Shown piece by piece: positions 8,028 through 14,514 of a stretch of 49,809 nt of DNA (position 1 is its first letter; the number at the start of each line of letters is the position of its first letter). Under the pieces are notes generated by a model. That model had not been told where the DNA came from and ran no database searches. It saw nothing but the letters and a program-made list of their open reading frames with translations. Origin of the DNA: DASZYF01 sp035545535 (GTDB lineage: Bacteria; Actinomycetota; Actinomycetes; Mycobacteriales; CAJCIY01); the NCBI GenBank assembly GCA_035545535.1, contig DASZYF010000131.1, forward strand, positions 1 through 49,809. Reading direction: 5' to 3'. Both the position numbers and the translations under genes were made by a program.

Positions 8028-8621
8028 GTGGGCAGCGACGGCGGGGTCGCGCCGGTGAGCTTCGATGCCGTCGTCCTCGCCGGCGGCGAGGGCCGGCGCC
8101 TCGGCGGGCGGAGCAAGGCCGAGCTCGTCGTGGCCCAGCGGCGCTTGATCGACGTCGTGCTCGATGCGTGCGCGGCAGCGGCCAGCACCATCGTCGTCGG
8201 CCCGGAGGTCGCGACGGTCCGGGACGTCATCTGGACGCGCGAGCAACCACCCGGCGGTGGCCCCTGCGCGGCGGTCGCCGCCGGCGTCGCCCACGTCACG
8301 TCTCCGGTGACCGTGCTGCTCGCCGTCGACCTCCCGCACCTCACCGCGGAGCTGGTGGGGCGGCTCGCCGCCGCGGCACCGGTGGTCGGCGTCGACGACG
8401 CAGGACGCGAGCAGTGGCTGCTGTCGGCGTGGCCGAGCGACGCGCTGCACGGGCTCCCCGGAGAGGGCGCGCTGGGCCGCGCGCTCGGCGGGTTGCGCTA
8501 CGCGACGGTGCCGGTGGGAGCAGCGGCCGGCGACATCGACACGCCCGAAGATCTCCGGCGTGTGATGAGTGCCGCCGAGCTCCCGTCGAGCGGGTCACGG
8601 GCAACGCGTCGCGACGACTGA
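8028..8621 (+). CDS. mobA: molybdenum cofactor guanylyltransferase
   Basis: 197 residues. The nucleotide-binding signature LAGGEGRRLGGRSK is near the N-terminus, and LLAVDLPHL supplies the metal-binding Asp. DIDTPEDL near the C-terminus is a usual MobA/MocA element. Role: attaches GMP to molybdopterin to give the guanine dinucleotide form. CO-dehydrogenase-type enzymes generally use the CMP form (MocA), so this enzyme may serve other molybdoenzymes. Start: GTG at 8028 is supported by the -10 box 6 bp upstream. GTG at 8055, directly before SFDAVVLAGG, is the alternative. First gene of mobA - small ORF - moaD - DUF6457. Confidence 0.8.
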   Translation: MGSDGGVAPVSFDAVVLAGGEGRRLGGRSKAELVVAQRRLIDVVLDACAAAASTIVVGPEVATVRDVIWTREQPPGGGPCAAVAAGVAHVTSPVTVLLAVDLPHLTAELVGRLAAAAPVVGVDDAGREQWLLSAWPSDALHGLPGEGALGRALGGLRYATVPVGAAAGDIDTPEDLRRVMSAAELPSSGSRATRRDD

Positions 8622-8674
8622 TGGACGATGCTGAGCGGGTGCTGCTGCGTGCCCACCGCTTGGTCGTCGTCTGA
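8621..8674 (+). CDS. 17-residue ORF coupled on both sides (mobA and moaD)
   Basis: ATG at 8621-8623 shares its A with the mobA TGA, and its own TGA at 8672-8674 shares its A with the moaD ATG. Both junctions are therefore TGATG. The peptide MDDAERVLLRAHRLVVV resembles nothing I recognise. It may simply let ribosomes travel from mobA to moaD, or it may be a real microprotein. Expression is not shown by sequence. Confidence 0.35.
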   Translation: MDDAERVLLRAHRLVVV

Positions 8675-8913
8675 TGGCGCGGGTGCGACTGTTCGCCGCC
8701 GCCGCCGCCGCGGCCGGTGAGAAGGAGCTCGACACCACGGCCACGACGCTGTCCGCCCTCAAGGCCGAGCTGGCGGCGCGCAACGACGAGCTGGCCCGCG
8801 TGCTGCTGCGCTGCACGTTCCTCGTCGACGGCGCCGCGGTGCTCCGCGACGACGAGCGCGACATCACGCACGCCGATCACGTCGACGTGCTGCCGCCCTT
8901 CGCCGGAGGCTGA
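8674..8913 (+). CDS. moaD: MoaD/ThiS-family molybdopterin synthase small subunit
   Basis: 79 residues with a ubiquitin-like fold: a VRLFAAAAAAAGEKEL opening strand, a central helix, TFLVDGAAVLRDDERDITHADHVDVLPPFAGG at the end, and the C-terminal Gly-Gly that is adenylated and thiocarboxylated. It donates sulfur to precursor Z together with MoaE, which in this window is fused to MoaB. Start: ATG at 8674-8676 in a TGATG overlap with the 17-residue ORF. Confidence 0.9.
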   Translation: MARVRLFAAAAAAAGEKELDTTATTLSALKAELAARNDELARVLLRCTFLVDGAAVLRDDERDITHADHVDVLPPFAGG

Positions 8914-8928
8914 GGCAAAGATCGGTCC

Positions 8929-9144
8929 ATGGAGACCGCCGAGTGGCTGCCCGCCGTTGCCGAGATGATCGGCGTCGCCGCCCCCGCGGATCAGGCGACG
9001 CTGCTCGACCTCACCCGCGAGATCGCGCACGCGGTCGAGCGCCCGGCCGGCCCGCTGACGCTGTTCATGCTCGGCTGCGCGGTCGGAGGCGGTGCCGACA
9101 TCGGCGACCTCATCGCTCAGGTCCGCGCGCGGCTGCCGGCGTAG
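8929..9144 (+). CDS. DUF6457 domain protein
   Basis: 71 residues, helical. The pattern EWLPAVAEMIG, LLDLTREIAHAVERPAGPLTLFMLGCAVG matches the small DUF6457 domain that in many actinobacteria is fused to or next to MobA (from memory of the family, not a search). Here it is free-standing, 15 bp after moaD and in the same transcription unit as mobA, which supports a role in molybdenum cofactor handling. No catalytic motif is visible. Its stop lies 3 bp from the convergent moaA stop. Confidence 0.7.
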   Translation: METAEWLPAVAEMIGVAAPADQATLLDLTREIAHAVERPAGPLTLFMLGCAVGGGADIGDLIAQVRARLPA

Positions 9145-9147
9145 GGC

Positions 9148-10173
9148 TCAGCCACCGATCGCCGACATCGGACGATCGGGCTGCCGGAAGCCTGGGTCGT
9201 CGACCCCGTGCCCCGCGCGCTTGCCGTACACCGCGAGCCGCACGATCGCCGCGACGTCGTCGTCGGTGCCGCCCGAGCGCAGCACGTCGCGCAGGTCGGA
9301 CTCCTCCCGTGCGAACAGGCAGCTGCGCACCTGACCGTCGGCGGTGAGCCGCAGCCGGTCGCACGACGCGCAGAACGGCCGCGTCATGCTGCCGATGATC
9401 CCGACCGTGTGCGGGCCGCCGTCGACGCGCAGCTCCTCCGCCGGCGCGGAGCCGCGGCCGTCGAGCGGCGTGAGCACGTGCTCCTGCTCGAGCAGCGCCT
9501 GGATCTCGTCGGCGCTCACCATCTCGTCGCGGTCCCAGCCGTGCTGCGGGTCCAGCGGCATCTGCTCGATGAAGCGCAGCTGCAGGTGGCGGTCCATGCA
9601 GAAGTGCAGCAGGTCGAGTGCTTCGTGGTCGTTGATGCCGCGCATGAGCACCGTATTGACCTTCACCGGCGCGAGCCCGGACGCGATCGCCGCGTCGATG
9701 CCGGCGATCACATCCGTGAGCCGGTCGCGACGCGTGAGGGTGTGGAAGGTGCGCGCGTCGAGGGTGTCGAGGCTGACGTTGATGCGGTTCAGGCCGGCCG
9801 CGTGCAGATCGTCGACGACGTCGGCGAGGCCGATGCCGTTCGTGGTGATCGCGAGGTCCGGCCGGGGCGTGATCGCGGCGAAGCGCCGCACGAGCTCGAC
9901 GAGCCCCGGGCGCAGCAGCGGCTCCCCACCGGTGAGGCGGATGTGGGTGACCCCGAGCGTGCCGACCATGACGGTGACCGCGCGGACGACCTCGTCGTCG
10001 GTCAGCACGGTGTCGCGGGCCAGCCAGTCGAGCCCCTGCTCGGGCATGCAGTAGGTGCAGCGCAGGTTGCAGCGGTCGGTCAGCGAGACGCGGAGCTTGC
10101 GATGGACCCGGCCGAACGTGTCGACGAGTGCGCCGGTCTGCGGCAGCGAGCTCAGGAACACCGGCTCGCTCAC
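9148..10173 (-). CDS. moaA: GTP 3',8-cyclase MoaA
   Basis: 341 residues, radical SAM. The N-terminal iron-sulfur motif is CNLRCTYC. The GGEPLLRPG SAM loop follows, and the C-terminal cluster is built by CASCDRLRLTADGQVRSC. The protein ends in AIGG, the conserved Gly-Gly tail needed for activity. It converts GTP to 3',8-cyclo-GTP, the first step of molybdopterin synthesis, with MoaC (12742-13227). Start: GTG at 10171-10173, preceded at 6 bp by the TANNNT box TACCGT, so the mRNA is probably leaderless. Divergent from moeA. Confidence 0.95.
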   Translation of the reverse strand: MSEPVFLSSLPQTGALVDTFGRVHRKLRVSLTDRCNLRCTYCMPEQGLDWLARDTVLTDDEVVRAVTVMVGTLGVTHIRLTGGEPLLRPGLVELVRRFAAITPRPDLAITTNGIGLADVVDDLHAAGLNRINVSLDTLDARTFHTLTRRDRLTDVIAGIDAAIASGLAPVKVNTVLMRGINDHEALDLLHFCMDRHLQLRFIEQMPLDPQHGWDRDEMVSADEIQALLEQEHVLTPLDGRGSAPAEELRVDGGPHTVGIIGSMTRPFCASCDRLRLTADGQVRSCLFAREESDLRDVLRSGGTDDDVAAIVRLAVYGKRAGHGVDDPGFRQPDRPMSAIGG

Positions 10174-10179
10174 CACCAG

Positions 10180-10185
10180 ACGGTA
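10180..10185 (-). promoter_or_regulatory. -10 element for leaderless moaA
   Basis: On the minus strand TACCGT lies 6 bp before the GTG of moaA. There is no clear Shine-Dalgarno sequence. The same arrangement occurs before mobA, the dinG-like gene and others in this window. Confidence 0.45.
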
Positions 10186-10248
10186 CAACGCGAACCTGCG
10201 GGCACGGTGGCCGCGCGGCGGGCGTCGGACGGCTGGAAGCATGGGCTC

Positions 10249-11433
10249 GTGCGCACGGTCGACGAGCACGTCACGGCCCTCCTCCAGCTCGTCCGCGCGC
10301 TGCCTCCGGAGACCGTCGACCTCGCGGATGCGGTGGGCCGCGCGCTCGCCGACGACGTGGTTGCGGCGGTCTCGCTGCCGTCGTTCGACAACTCCGCGAT
10401 GGACGGCTACGCCGTCCGCGCCGCCGAGATCGCGACCGTGCCGGTGACGCTCGCCGTCGCCGCGGACGTGCCGGCCGCGCCGGGCACGCCGCCGGTGCTC
10501 GCACCCGGGACGGTCGCGCGGATCATGACCGGCGCGCCGATGCCGAGCGGCGCCGATGCGGTGGTGCCCGTCGAGTGGACCGATGCCGGCACCGACCGCG
10601 TGCGCATCGAGCGGAGCCCCCAGCTCGACGCGAACGTGCGGCACGCGGGCGAGGACGTGAACGTCGGCGAACGGGTGCTGCGGGCCGGTGACGAGGTGAC
10701 GCCGGCGCGGGTCGCGCTGATCGCGGCGCTCGGGCTGAGCCAGGTCCCGGTCCGTCGGCGGCCACGCATCGGCATCGTGGCCACCGGCAGCGAGCTCGTA
10801 CCGGCCGGACAGCCGCTGCCGCACGGCGGGATCTACGACTCCAACGCGCCGCTGCTCGCGGCACTCGTGCGCCGCGACGGCGGGGAGCCGGTCGTGCGCG
10901 GCCCGCTCGTCGACGATCCCGAGGAGGGTGCGCGGCTGCTCGCCGACGTGGCTGACGACGTCGACCTGCTCGTGACGTCCGGCGGGATCAGCGCCGGCGC
11001 GTACGAGGTGGTGAAGGACGTGCTCATCCCGACGGGCACGGTCGAGTTCGTGAAGGTCGCGATCCAGCCCGGCATGCCGCAGGGCGGCGGCACGTTCCGG
11101 GGCACGCCGGTCGTCACGACGCCCGGCAACCCGGTGAGCGCGTTCGTGTCCTACGAGCTCTTCGTGCGGCCTGTGCTGCGCACGCTCGCCGGCCACACCG
11201 ATGTGGTGCGCGCTCCGCGACGCGGTGTGCTCGCGGAGGCGGTGGAGCAGCGCCCGGGCCGGCAGCAGTACCGGCGCGGACGATGGGCGTCAGACGGCAC
11301 CGTGTCGTTGCGCGGCGGCACGGGCTCGCACCTGCTCAACGCGCTCGCCCAGTCCGACGCCCTCGTCGTCATCCCCGCCGGCGACGGCACACTGCCGGCC
11401 GGCTCACCGGTCGACGTCCTCACGGTCGACTGA
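10249..11433 (+). CDS. moeA: molybdopterin molybdotransferase MoeA
   Basis: 394 residues, full MoeA length. NSAMDGYAVR near residue 45, GTVARIMTGAPMPSGADAVVPVE, IGIVATGSELV, TSGGISAGAYEVVKDVL and TTPGNPVSAFVSYELFVRP are the family landmarks in order. It inserts molybdate into adenylylated molybdopterin. Start: GTG at 10249 gives the usual short lead before LLQLVRALPPETVDLADAVGR. The 75-bp gap to divergent moaA has no recognised operator. It is followed by the repeat-rich region 11434-11731. Confidence 0.93.
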   Translation: MRTVDEHVTALLQLVRALPPETVDLADAVGRALADDVVAAVSLPSFDNSAMDGYAVRAAEIATVPVTLAVAADVPAAPGTPPVLAPGTVARIMTGAPMPSGADAVVPVEWTDAGTDRVRIERSPQLDANVRHAGEDVNVGERVLRAGDEVTPARVALIAALGLSQVPVRRRPRIGIVATGSELVPAGQPLPHGGIYDSNAPLLAALVRRDGGEPVVRGPLVDDPEEGARLLADVADDVDLLVTSGGISAGAYEVVKDVLIPTGTVEFVKVAIQPGMPQGGGTFRGTPVVTTPGNPVSAFVSYELFVRPVLRTLAGHTDVVRAPRRGVLAEAVEQRPGRQQYRRGRWASDGTVSLRGGTGSHLLNALAQSDALVVIPAGDGTLPAGSPVDVLTVD

Positions 11434-11530
11434 CGCCGTGCCCTTCGGGCTCGAGCGTCGAGAGCGGCTGACGAGGTGCGCGCGGGGTTCGCCCTGCGGA
11501 TGGGTGCGGGCAGCATTCCGGCGATCGCGG

Positions 11531-11640
11531 ACGTGCGCGGTCGATCAAGGACATGTGCGATCGATCAAGGGCGTGTGCGGACTTCCGAGGCGACCGGACC
11601 CCCAGTCCTCCTTGATCGACTGCGGTCCTCCTTGATCGAC
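11531..11640. repeat. 20-bp-periodic inverted array (TCGATCAAGG)
   Basis: TCGATCAAGG occurs at 11541-11550 and 11561-11570, each preceded by a related ACGTGYGCGR decamer, so the left arm is a 20-bp tandem repeat with a third half unit at 11571-11580. The right arm has the inverse, GTCCTCCTTGATCGAC, ending at 11620 and 11640, again 20 bp apart. The two arms could pair as a long hairpin in RNA or single-stranded DNA. The element fills much of the 298-bp gap between convergent moeA and moaB-moaE. No coding gene is seen in this gap. Confidence 0.7.
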
Positions 11641-11662
11641 TCGGCCGGCTGCAGCAAACCGC

Positions 11663-11687
11663 CGAGACGAGCGCACCGCTCGTCTCG
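11663..11687. terminator. strong hairpin between convergent moeA and moaB-moaE
   Basis: CGAGACGAGCG-CAC-CGCTCGTCTCG: an 11-bp perfect stem with a 3-nt loop. On the minus strand the stem is followed by GCGGTTTGC, which gives only a weak T tract, and on the plus strand there is none. The position between two convergent stops suggests a bidirectional terminator. Confidence 0.5.
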
Positions 11688-11731
11688 TCAGCCGTACCTC
11701 GACGCTCGTGGGCGTCAGCCCATGACGTCGG

Positions 11732-12745
11732 TCAGGCGCAGTTGACCCACTCGTCGGTGCCGTCGTCGAAGACCTGGCGCTTCCACACGGGGATGCGGCG
11801 CTTCACCTCGTCGACCAGGTAACCGCACGCGGCGAACGCCTCGGCGCGGTGCGCGGCCGAGACCGCGCACGCGAGCGCGACGTCGCCGATCTTCAGCTCG
11901 CCGAGGCGGTGGGTGACGGCGACGGCGAGCACACCGGGCCGCTGCGCGGCGTCGGCGGCGACCTCGGCGAGCACTGCGGCGGCGTCCGGGTGCGCGGTGT
12001 ACTCGAGCAGCGTCACGGTGCGCCCGTGGTCGTGATCGCGCACCGCTCCGCCGAAGCCGACGACCGCGCCGGCGGCGGCGCGGGACACGAGCTCCTCGTG
12101 CTCGGCGACCGAGACGGCCTCGTCGGTCACCGTCGCGCGCAGCACGTCGCCGACGACCCCGTCGGGCCGGTCGTGCGCGTGCCCGACCGCCCGTGATCCG
12201 TGCGAGATGGGCCCGATCCCCGGGCTCATGTCGCACGGATCACCGGAGGTGGAGTGATCGTGGGCGGGGTGGTCGGACGTTCCGTGCAGCTGCTCGACGG
12301 CGTGGGAGAGGAGCGGCGCGAGCACGGCCATCCCGTCGCGCACGCCGCCCGGTGAGCCGGGCAGGTTCACGACGAGCGTCGCGCCGGCCCGGCCGGCGAT
12401 GCCGCGCGAGAGCGCCGCGGTGGGCACCGACGCGCGGCCGGCGGCCCGCAGTGCCTCGGCGATGCCGGGCACCTCGGCGTCGATGACGGCGCGGGTCGCT
12501 TCGGGCGTCGTGTCGGTGGGGTTCAGGCCGGTGCCGCCGGTGGTGATGACGACGTCGTAGCCCGCCGCGACCGCGTCACGCAGCACCTGCTCGACGTCGG
12601 GGCCGTCGGCGACGACGGTGGGTTCGCCGACGGTGAAGCCGAGCGCGGACAGCTCGGCGACGACGATCGGGCCGCCGCGGTCGGGGTAGACGCCGTTCGC
12701 GGCGCGCGTCGACGCGGTGATCACGTGGGCGGTGCGCGCGGTCAT
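11732..12745 (-). CDS. MoaB/Mog-MoaE fusion: molybdopterin adenylyltransferase plus synthase large subunit
   Basis: 337 residues. Residues 1-160 form a MoaB/MogA domain (TTGGTGLNPTDTTPEAT and NLPGSPGGVRDGMAVL). Residues from about 200 on form MoaE (FGGAVRDHDHGRTVTLLEYTAHP, HRLGELKIGDVAL, HRAEAFAACGYLVDEVKRRIPVWKRQ). The Lys-containing C-terminal block of MoaE is intact. One chain thus carries two non-consecutive steps: sulfur insertion with MoaD, and later adenylylation of molybdopterin before MoeA. The linker is partly encoded by a 51-bp palindromic element (12193-12243). Start: ATG at 12743-12745 overlaps the moaC stop (ATGA). Last gene of the ten-gene operon. Confidence 0.92.
   Translation of the reverse strand: MTARTAHVITASTRAANGVYPDRGGPIVVAELSALGFTVGEPTVVADGPDVEQVLRDAVAAGYDVVITTGGTGLNPTDTTPEATRAVIDAEVPGIAEALRAAGRASVPTAALSRGIAGRAGATLVVNLPGSPGGVRDGMAVLAPLLSHAVEQLHGTSDHPAHDHSTSGDPCDMSPGIGPISHGSRAVGHAHDRPDGVVGDVLRATVTDEAVSVAEHEELVSRAAAGAVVGFGGAVRDHDHGRTVTLLEYTAHPDAAAVLAEVAADAAQRPGVLAVAVTHRLGELKIGDVALACAVSAAHRAEAFAACGYLVDEVKRRIPVWKRQVFDDGTDEWVNCA
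12193..12243. repeat. 51-bp palindromic element, copy inside moaB-moaE
   Basis: The outer arms GTGATCCGTGCGA and TCGCACGGATCAC are 13-bp perfect complements. The inner arms ATGGGCCCG and CGGGCTCAT are nearly so, around a short centre. A second 51-bp copy with the same outer arms lies at 33922-33972. Here it is read in frame as DPCDMSPGIGPISHGS in the linker between the MoaB and MoaE domains. Its length is a multiple of three and it has no stop in that frame. Confidence 0.8.
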
Positions 12746-13227
12746 CGGTCAGCCGGCCGGATCCAGTCGCCGGTCTTGCCGCCGTGCTTCGACGTGACGG
12801 CCACGTCGGTGAGCACGGCGGCCGGGTCGACCGCCTTGATCATGTCGATGATCGTCAGGCCGGCGACGGCGACCGCGGTGAGCGCTTCCATCTCGACGCC
12901 GGTCCGGTCGTTCGTCTTCACCTCGACCGCGATCGCGATGCGACCTTCGTCGTGCAGGTCGATGTCGACGTGCACGCCACCGATCGCGATCGGGTGGCAC
13001 AAGGGCAGCAGGTCGGGCGTGCGCTTGGCGGCCATGATCGCGGCGATCCGCGCGACGCCGATGGCGTCGCCCTTCTTCAACGCCGACGTGCGCACGAGCG
13101 CGACGACCTCGTCGGTCGTCACGACCACGCCGGTCGCGGTGGCGACGCGGGCCGACACCTCCTTGGCCGTCACGTCGACCATGCGAGCGGCCCCGCTGTC
13201 GTCGACGTGCGTGAGCTCGTCAGGCAC
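12742..13227 (-). CDS. moaC: cyclic pyranopterin monophosphate synthase MoaC
   Basis: 161 residues, normal size. ELTHVDDSGAARMVDVTAKEVSARVA, LLPLCHPIAIGGVHVDIDL (catalytic-site CHP) and VEMEALTAVAVAGLTIIDMIKAVDP, SKHGGKTGDW (the conserved Lys-rich end) identify it clearly. It makes cyclic pyranopterin from the MoaA product. Start: GTG at 13225-13227 overlaps the CoxG-like stop by 8 bp. The longer upstream frame lacks homology. The stop overlaps moaB-moaE by 4 bp. Confidence 0.95.
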   Translation of the reverse strand: MPDELTHVDDSGAARMVDVTAKEVSARVATATGVVVTTDEVVALVRTSALKKGDAIGVARIAAIMAAKRTPDLLPLCHPIAIGGVHVDIDLHDEGRIAIAVEVKTNDRTGVEMEALTAVAVAGLTIIDMIKAVDPAAVLTDVAVTSKHGGKTGDWIRPADR

Positions 13228-13909
13228 GGCGTCGCCGCCGCCACATGAGGGCGAGGAGCAGCAGCGCGACGACGCCACCCACCGGCGCGAGCCGCTTCAC
13301 GACCGAGCCGCCGGCGACGCTGAGCAGGTCGATCGCCTCCGCGGGCGGCGCGGGGGGACGCGGCGGGGTGACGGGGTCCGACGTCGAGGCGGTCGGCGGG
13401 CTGGTTGCGTCGACCTCCACCGCCACGTCGGGGGGCGTCGGGTCCACCGCGATGTCGGCCTTCGCGCCGCTCTGCATCTCCTTGGAGAGCGAGCCGGCGA
13501 ACTGGTCGACGAGCTTGCCGGACACCTCGGCGAGCACACCGCGCCCGAACTGCGCGGGCCGGCCGGTGATGTTGAGGTCGGTCGTCACCTCGACCCGGGT
13601 CGCGTCGCCGTCGGCCTTGGCCTGCAGGGTCACGGTCGCGGCTGCGGTGCCACCGCCCCGGGTGTCCTTGCCGCTCGCCTCGATGACCGCGCGCCGCGCG
13701 CCCTCGTCGGTCTCGACGAACTTCGCGCTGCCCTTGTAGGTCATCTGGACCGGCCCGATCTTCACCTTCACCGTGCCGGTGAACTCGTCGCCGTCGACGG
13801 AGAGCAGCGTGGCGCCCGGCATGCAGGGGGCGACGCGCTGGACGTCCAGCAGCACGGGCCAGGCCTCGTCCACGGGGACGGGGACGGTGAACGCGTTCTG
13901 CAGATCCAT
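13220..13909 (-). CDS. CoxG-like SRPBCC protein with C-terminal membrane anchor
   Basis: 229 residues. Residues 1-150 are an SRPBCC/CoxG domain (MDLQNAFTVPVPVDEAWPVL, VAPCMPGATL, GPVQMTYKGSAKF, GRPAQFGRGVLAEVSGKLVDQFA). A proline-rich linker follows. A single membrane segment (VGGVVALLLLALMW) ends in RRRRRA. CoxG of Oligotropha recruits CO dehydrogenase to the membrane, and this anchor fits such a role for the enzyme at 20922-24633. Its start shares one base with the upstream stop (TGATG) and its stop overlaps moaC. Confidence 0.88.
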   Translation of the reverse strand: MDLQNAFTVPVPVDEAWPVLLDVQRVAPCMPGATLLSVDGDEFTGTVKVKIGPVQMTYKGSAKFVETDEGARRAVIEASGKDTRGGGTAAATVTLQAKADGDATRVEVTTDLNITGRPAQFGRGVLAEVSGKLVDQFAGSLSKEMQSGAKADIAVDPTPPDVAVEVDATSPPTASTSDPVTPPRPPAPPAEAIDLLSVAGGSVVKRLAPVGGVVALLLLALMWRRRRRA

Positions 13910-14514
13910 CAGGTGCTCTCCACGGTCGGTTCGGTCATCAGCATGGCCAGGTCAGCAGGGGTGTCGATGTCGTCGGCGACCGCGATGTCGTCGCAGGGCA
14001 CGGCGACCACCCGTTCCGGGTTCGCGCGCAACCATGCTCGCGCACCGACGTCGCCGGTCGCGCGGTCAGCGACCTCGGACCACACGGCGGCGTCGAGCAC
14101 GACGGGGTTGCGCGGCTCGCTGCCGTAGGTCGCGACCACCGCCACCGCGCCGTCGCGCCACCGGGCGACGAGCCGGTCGACGACGGCGGGCGTGATGCCC
14201 GGCTGGTCGACCAGCGCGACGACCGCGGCCGGCGCGCCCGTGCGCGCCGCGGCGTCGAGACCGCAGCGCAGCGAGGACCCCATGCCGGTCTCCCACGCCG
14301 CGTTCTCGACGACGACCGCGTCGCCGAGATCGGCGGCCGCGCGCACGTCCTCGGCCTGCGCGCCGAGCACGACCACGACCGGGTCGCACCCGCCGGCCCT
14401 CACGGTCCGCACCGCCCGCTCGACGAGCAGCTCGGCACCGGTGCGGACGAGCGCCTTCGGCCGGCCGAGGCGGGTGCCGGCGCCCGCCGCGAGCACCACG
14501 CCGGCCGGCGTCAC
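13909..14514 (-). CDS. MobA/MocA-like nucleotidyltransferase for molybdenum cofactor
   Basis: 201 residues. The N-terminus VTPAGVVLAAGAGTRLGRPKAL is the nucleotide-binding loop, and LVDQPGI is the MocA-type metal site (where MobA has DLP). The GMGSSLRCGLDAA block is typical of MocA and related NTP-transferases. Because it lies within the molybdenum hydroxylase operon, it is the better candidate for making the CMP (MCD) cofactor form, with mobA at 8028 serving the GMP form (inference). Start: GTG at 14512-14514 in a GTGA overlap with the XdhC gene. Confidence 0.87.
   Translation of the reverse strand: MTPAGVVLAAGAGTRLGRPKALVRTGAELLVERAVRTVRAGGCDPVVVVLGAQAEDVRAAADLGDAVVVENAAWETGMGSSLRCGLDAAARTGAPAAVVALVDQPGITPAVVDRLVARWRDGAVAVVATYGSEPRNPVVLDAAVWSEVADRATGDVGARAWLRANPERVVAVPCDDIAVADDIDTPADLAMLMTEPTVEST

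Noticed and set aside
9148..11196. MoaA frame extended upstream to 682 codons
   Set aside because: The extension lies opposite moeA and lacks homology. The MoaA domain starts normally at the GTG at 10171-10173, which has its own -10 box.
12193..12243. Palindrome as a transcription terminator
   Set aside because: It lies inside a continuous coding frame between two required domains and would cut off MoaE.
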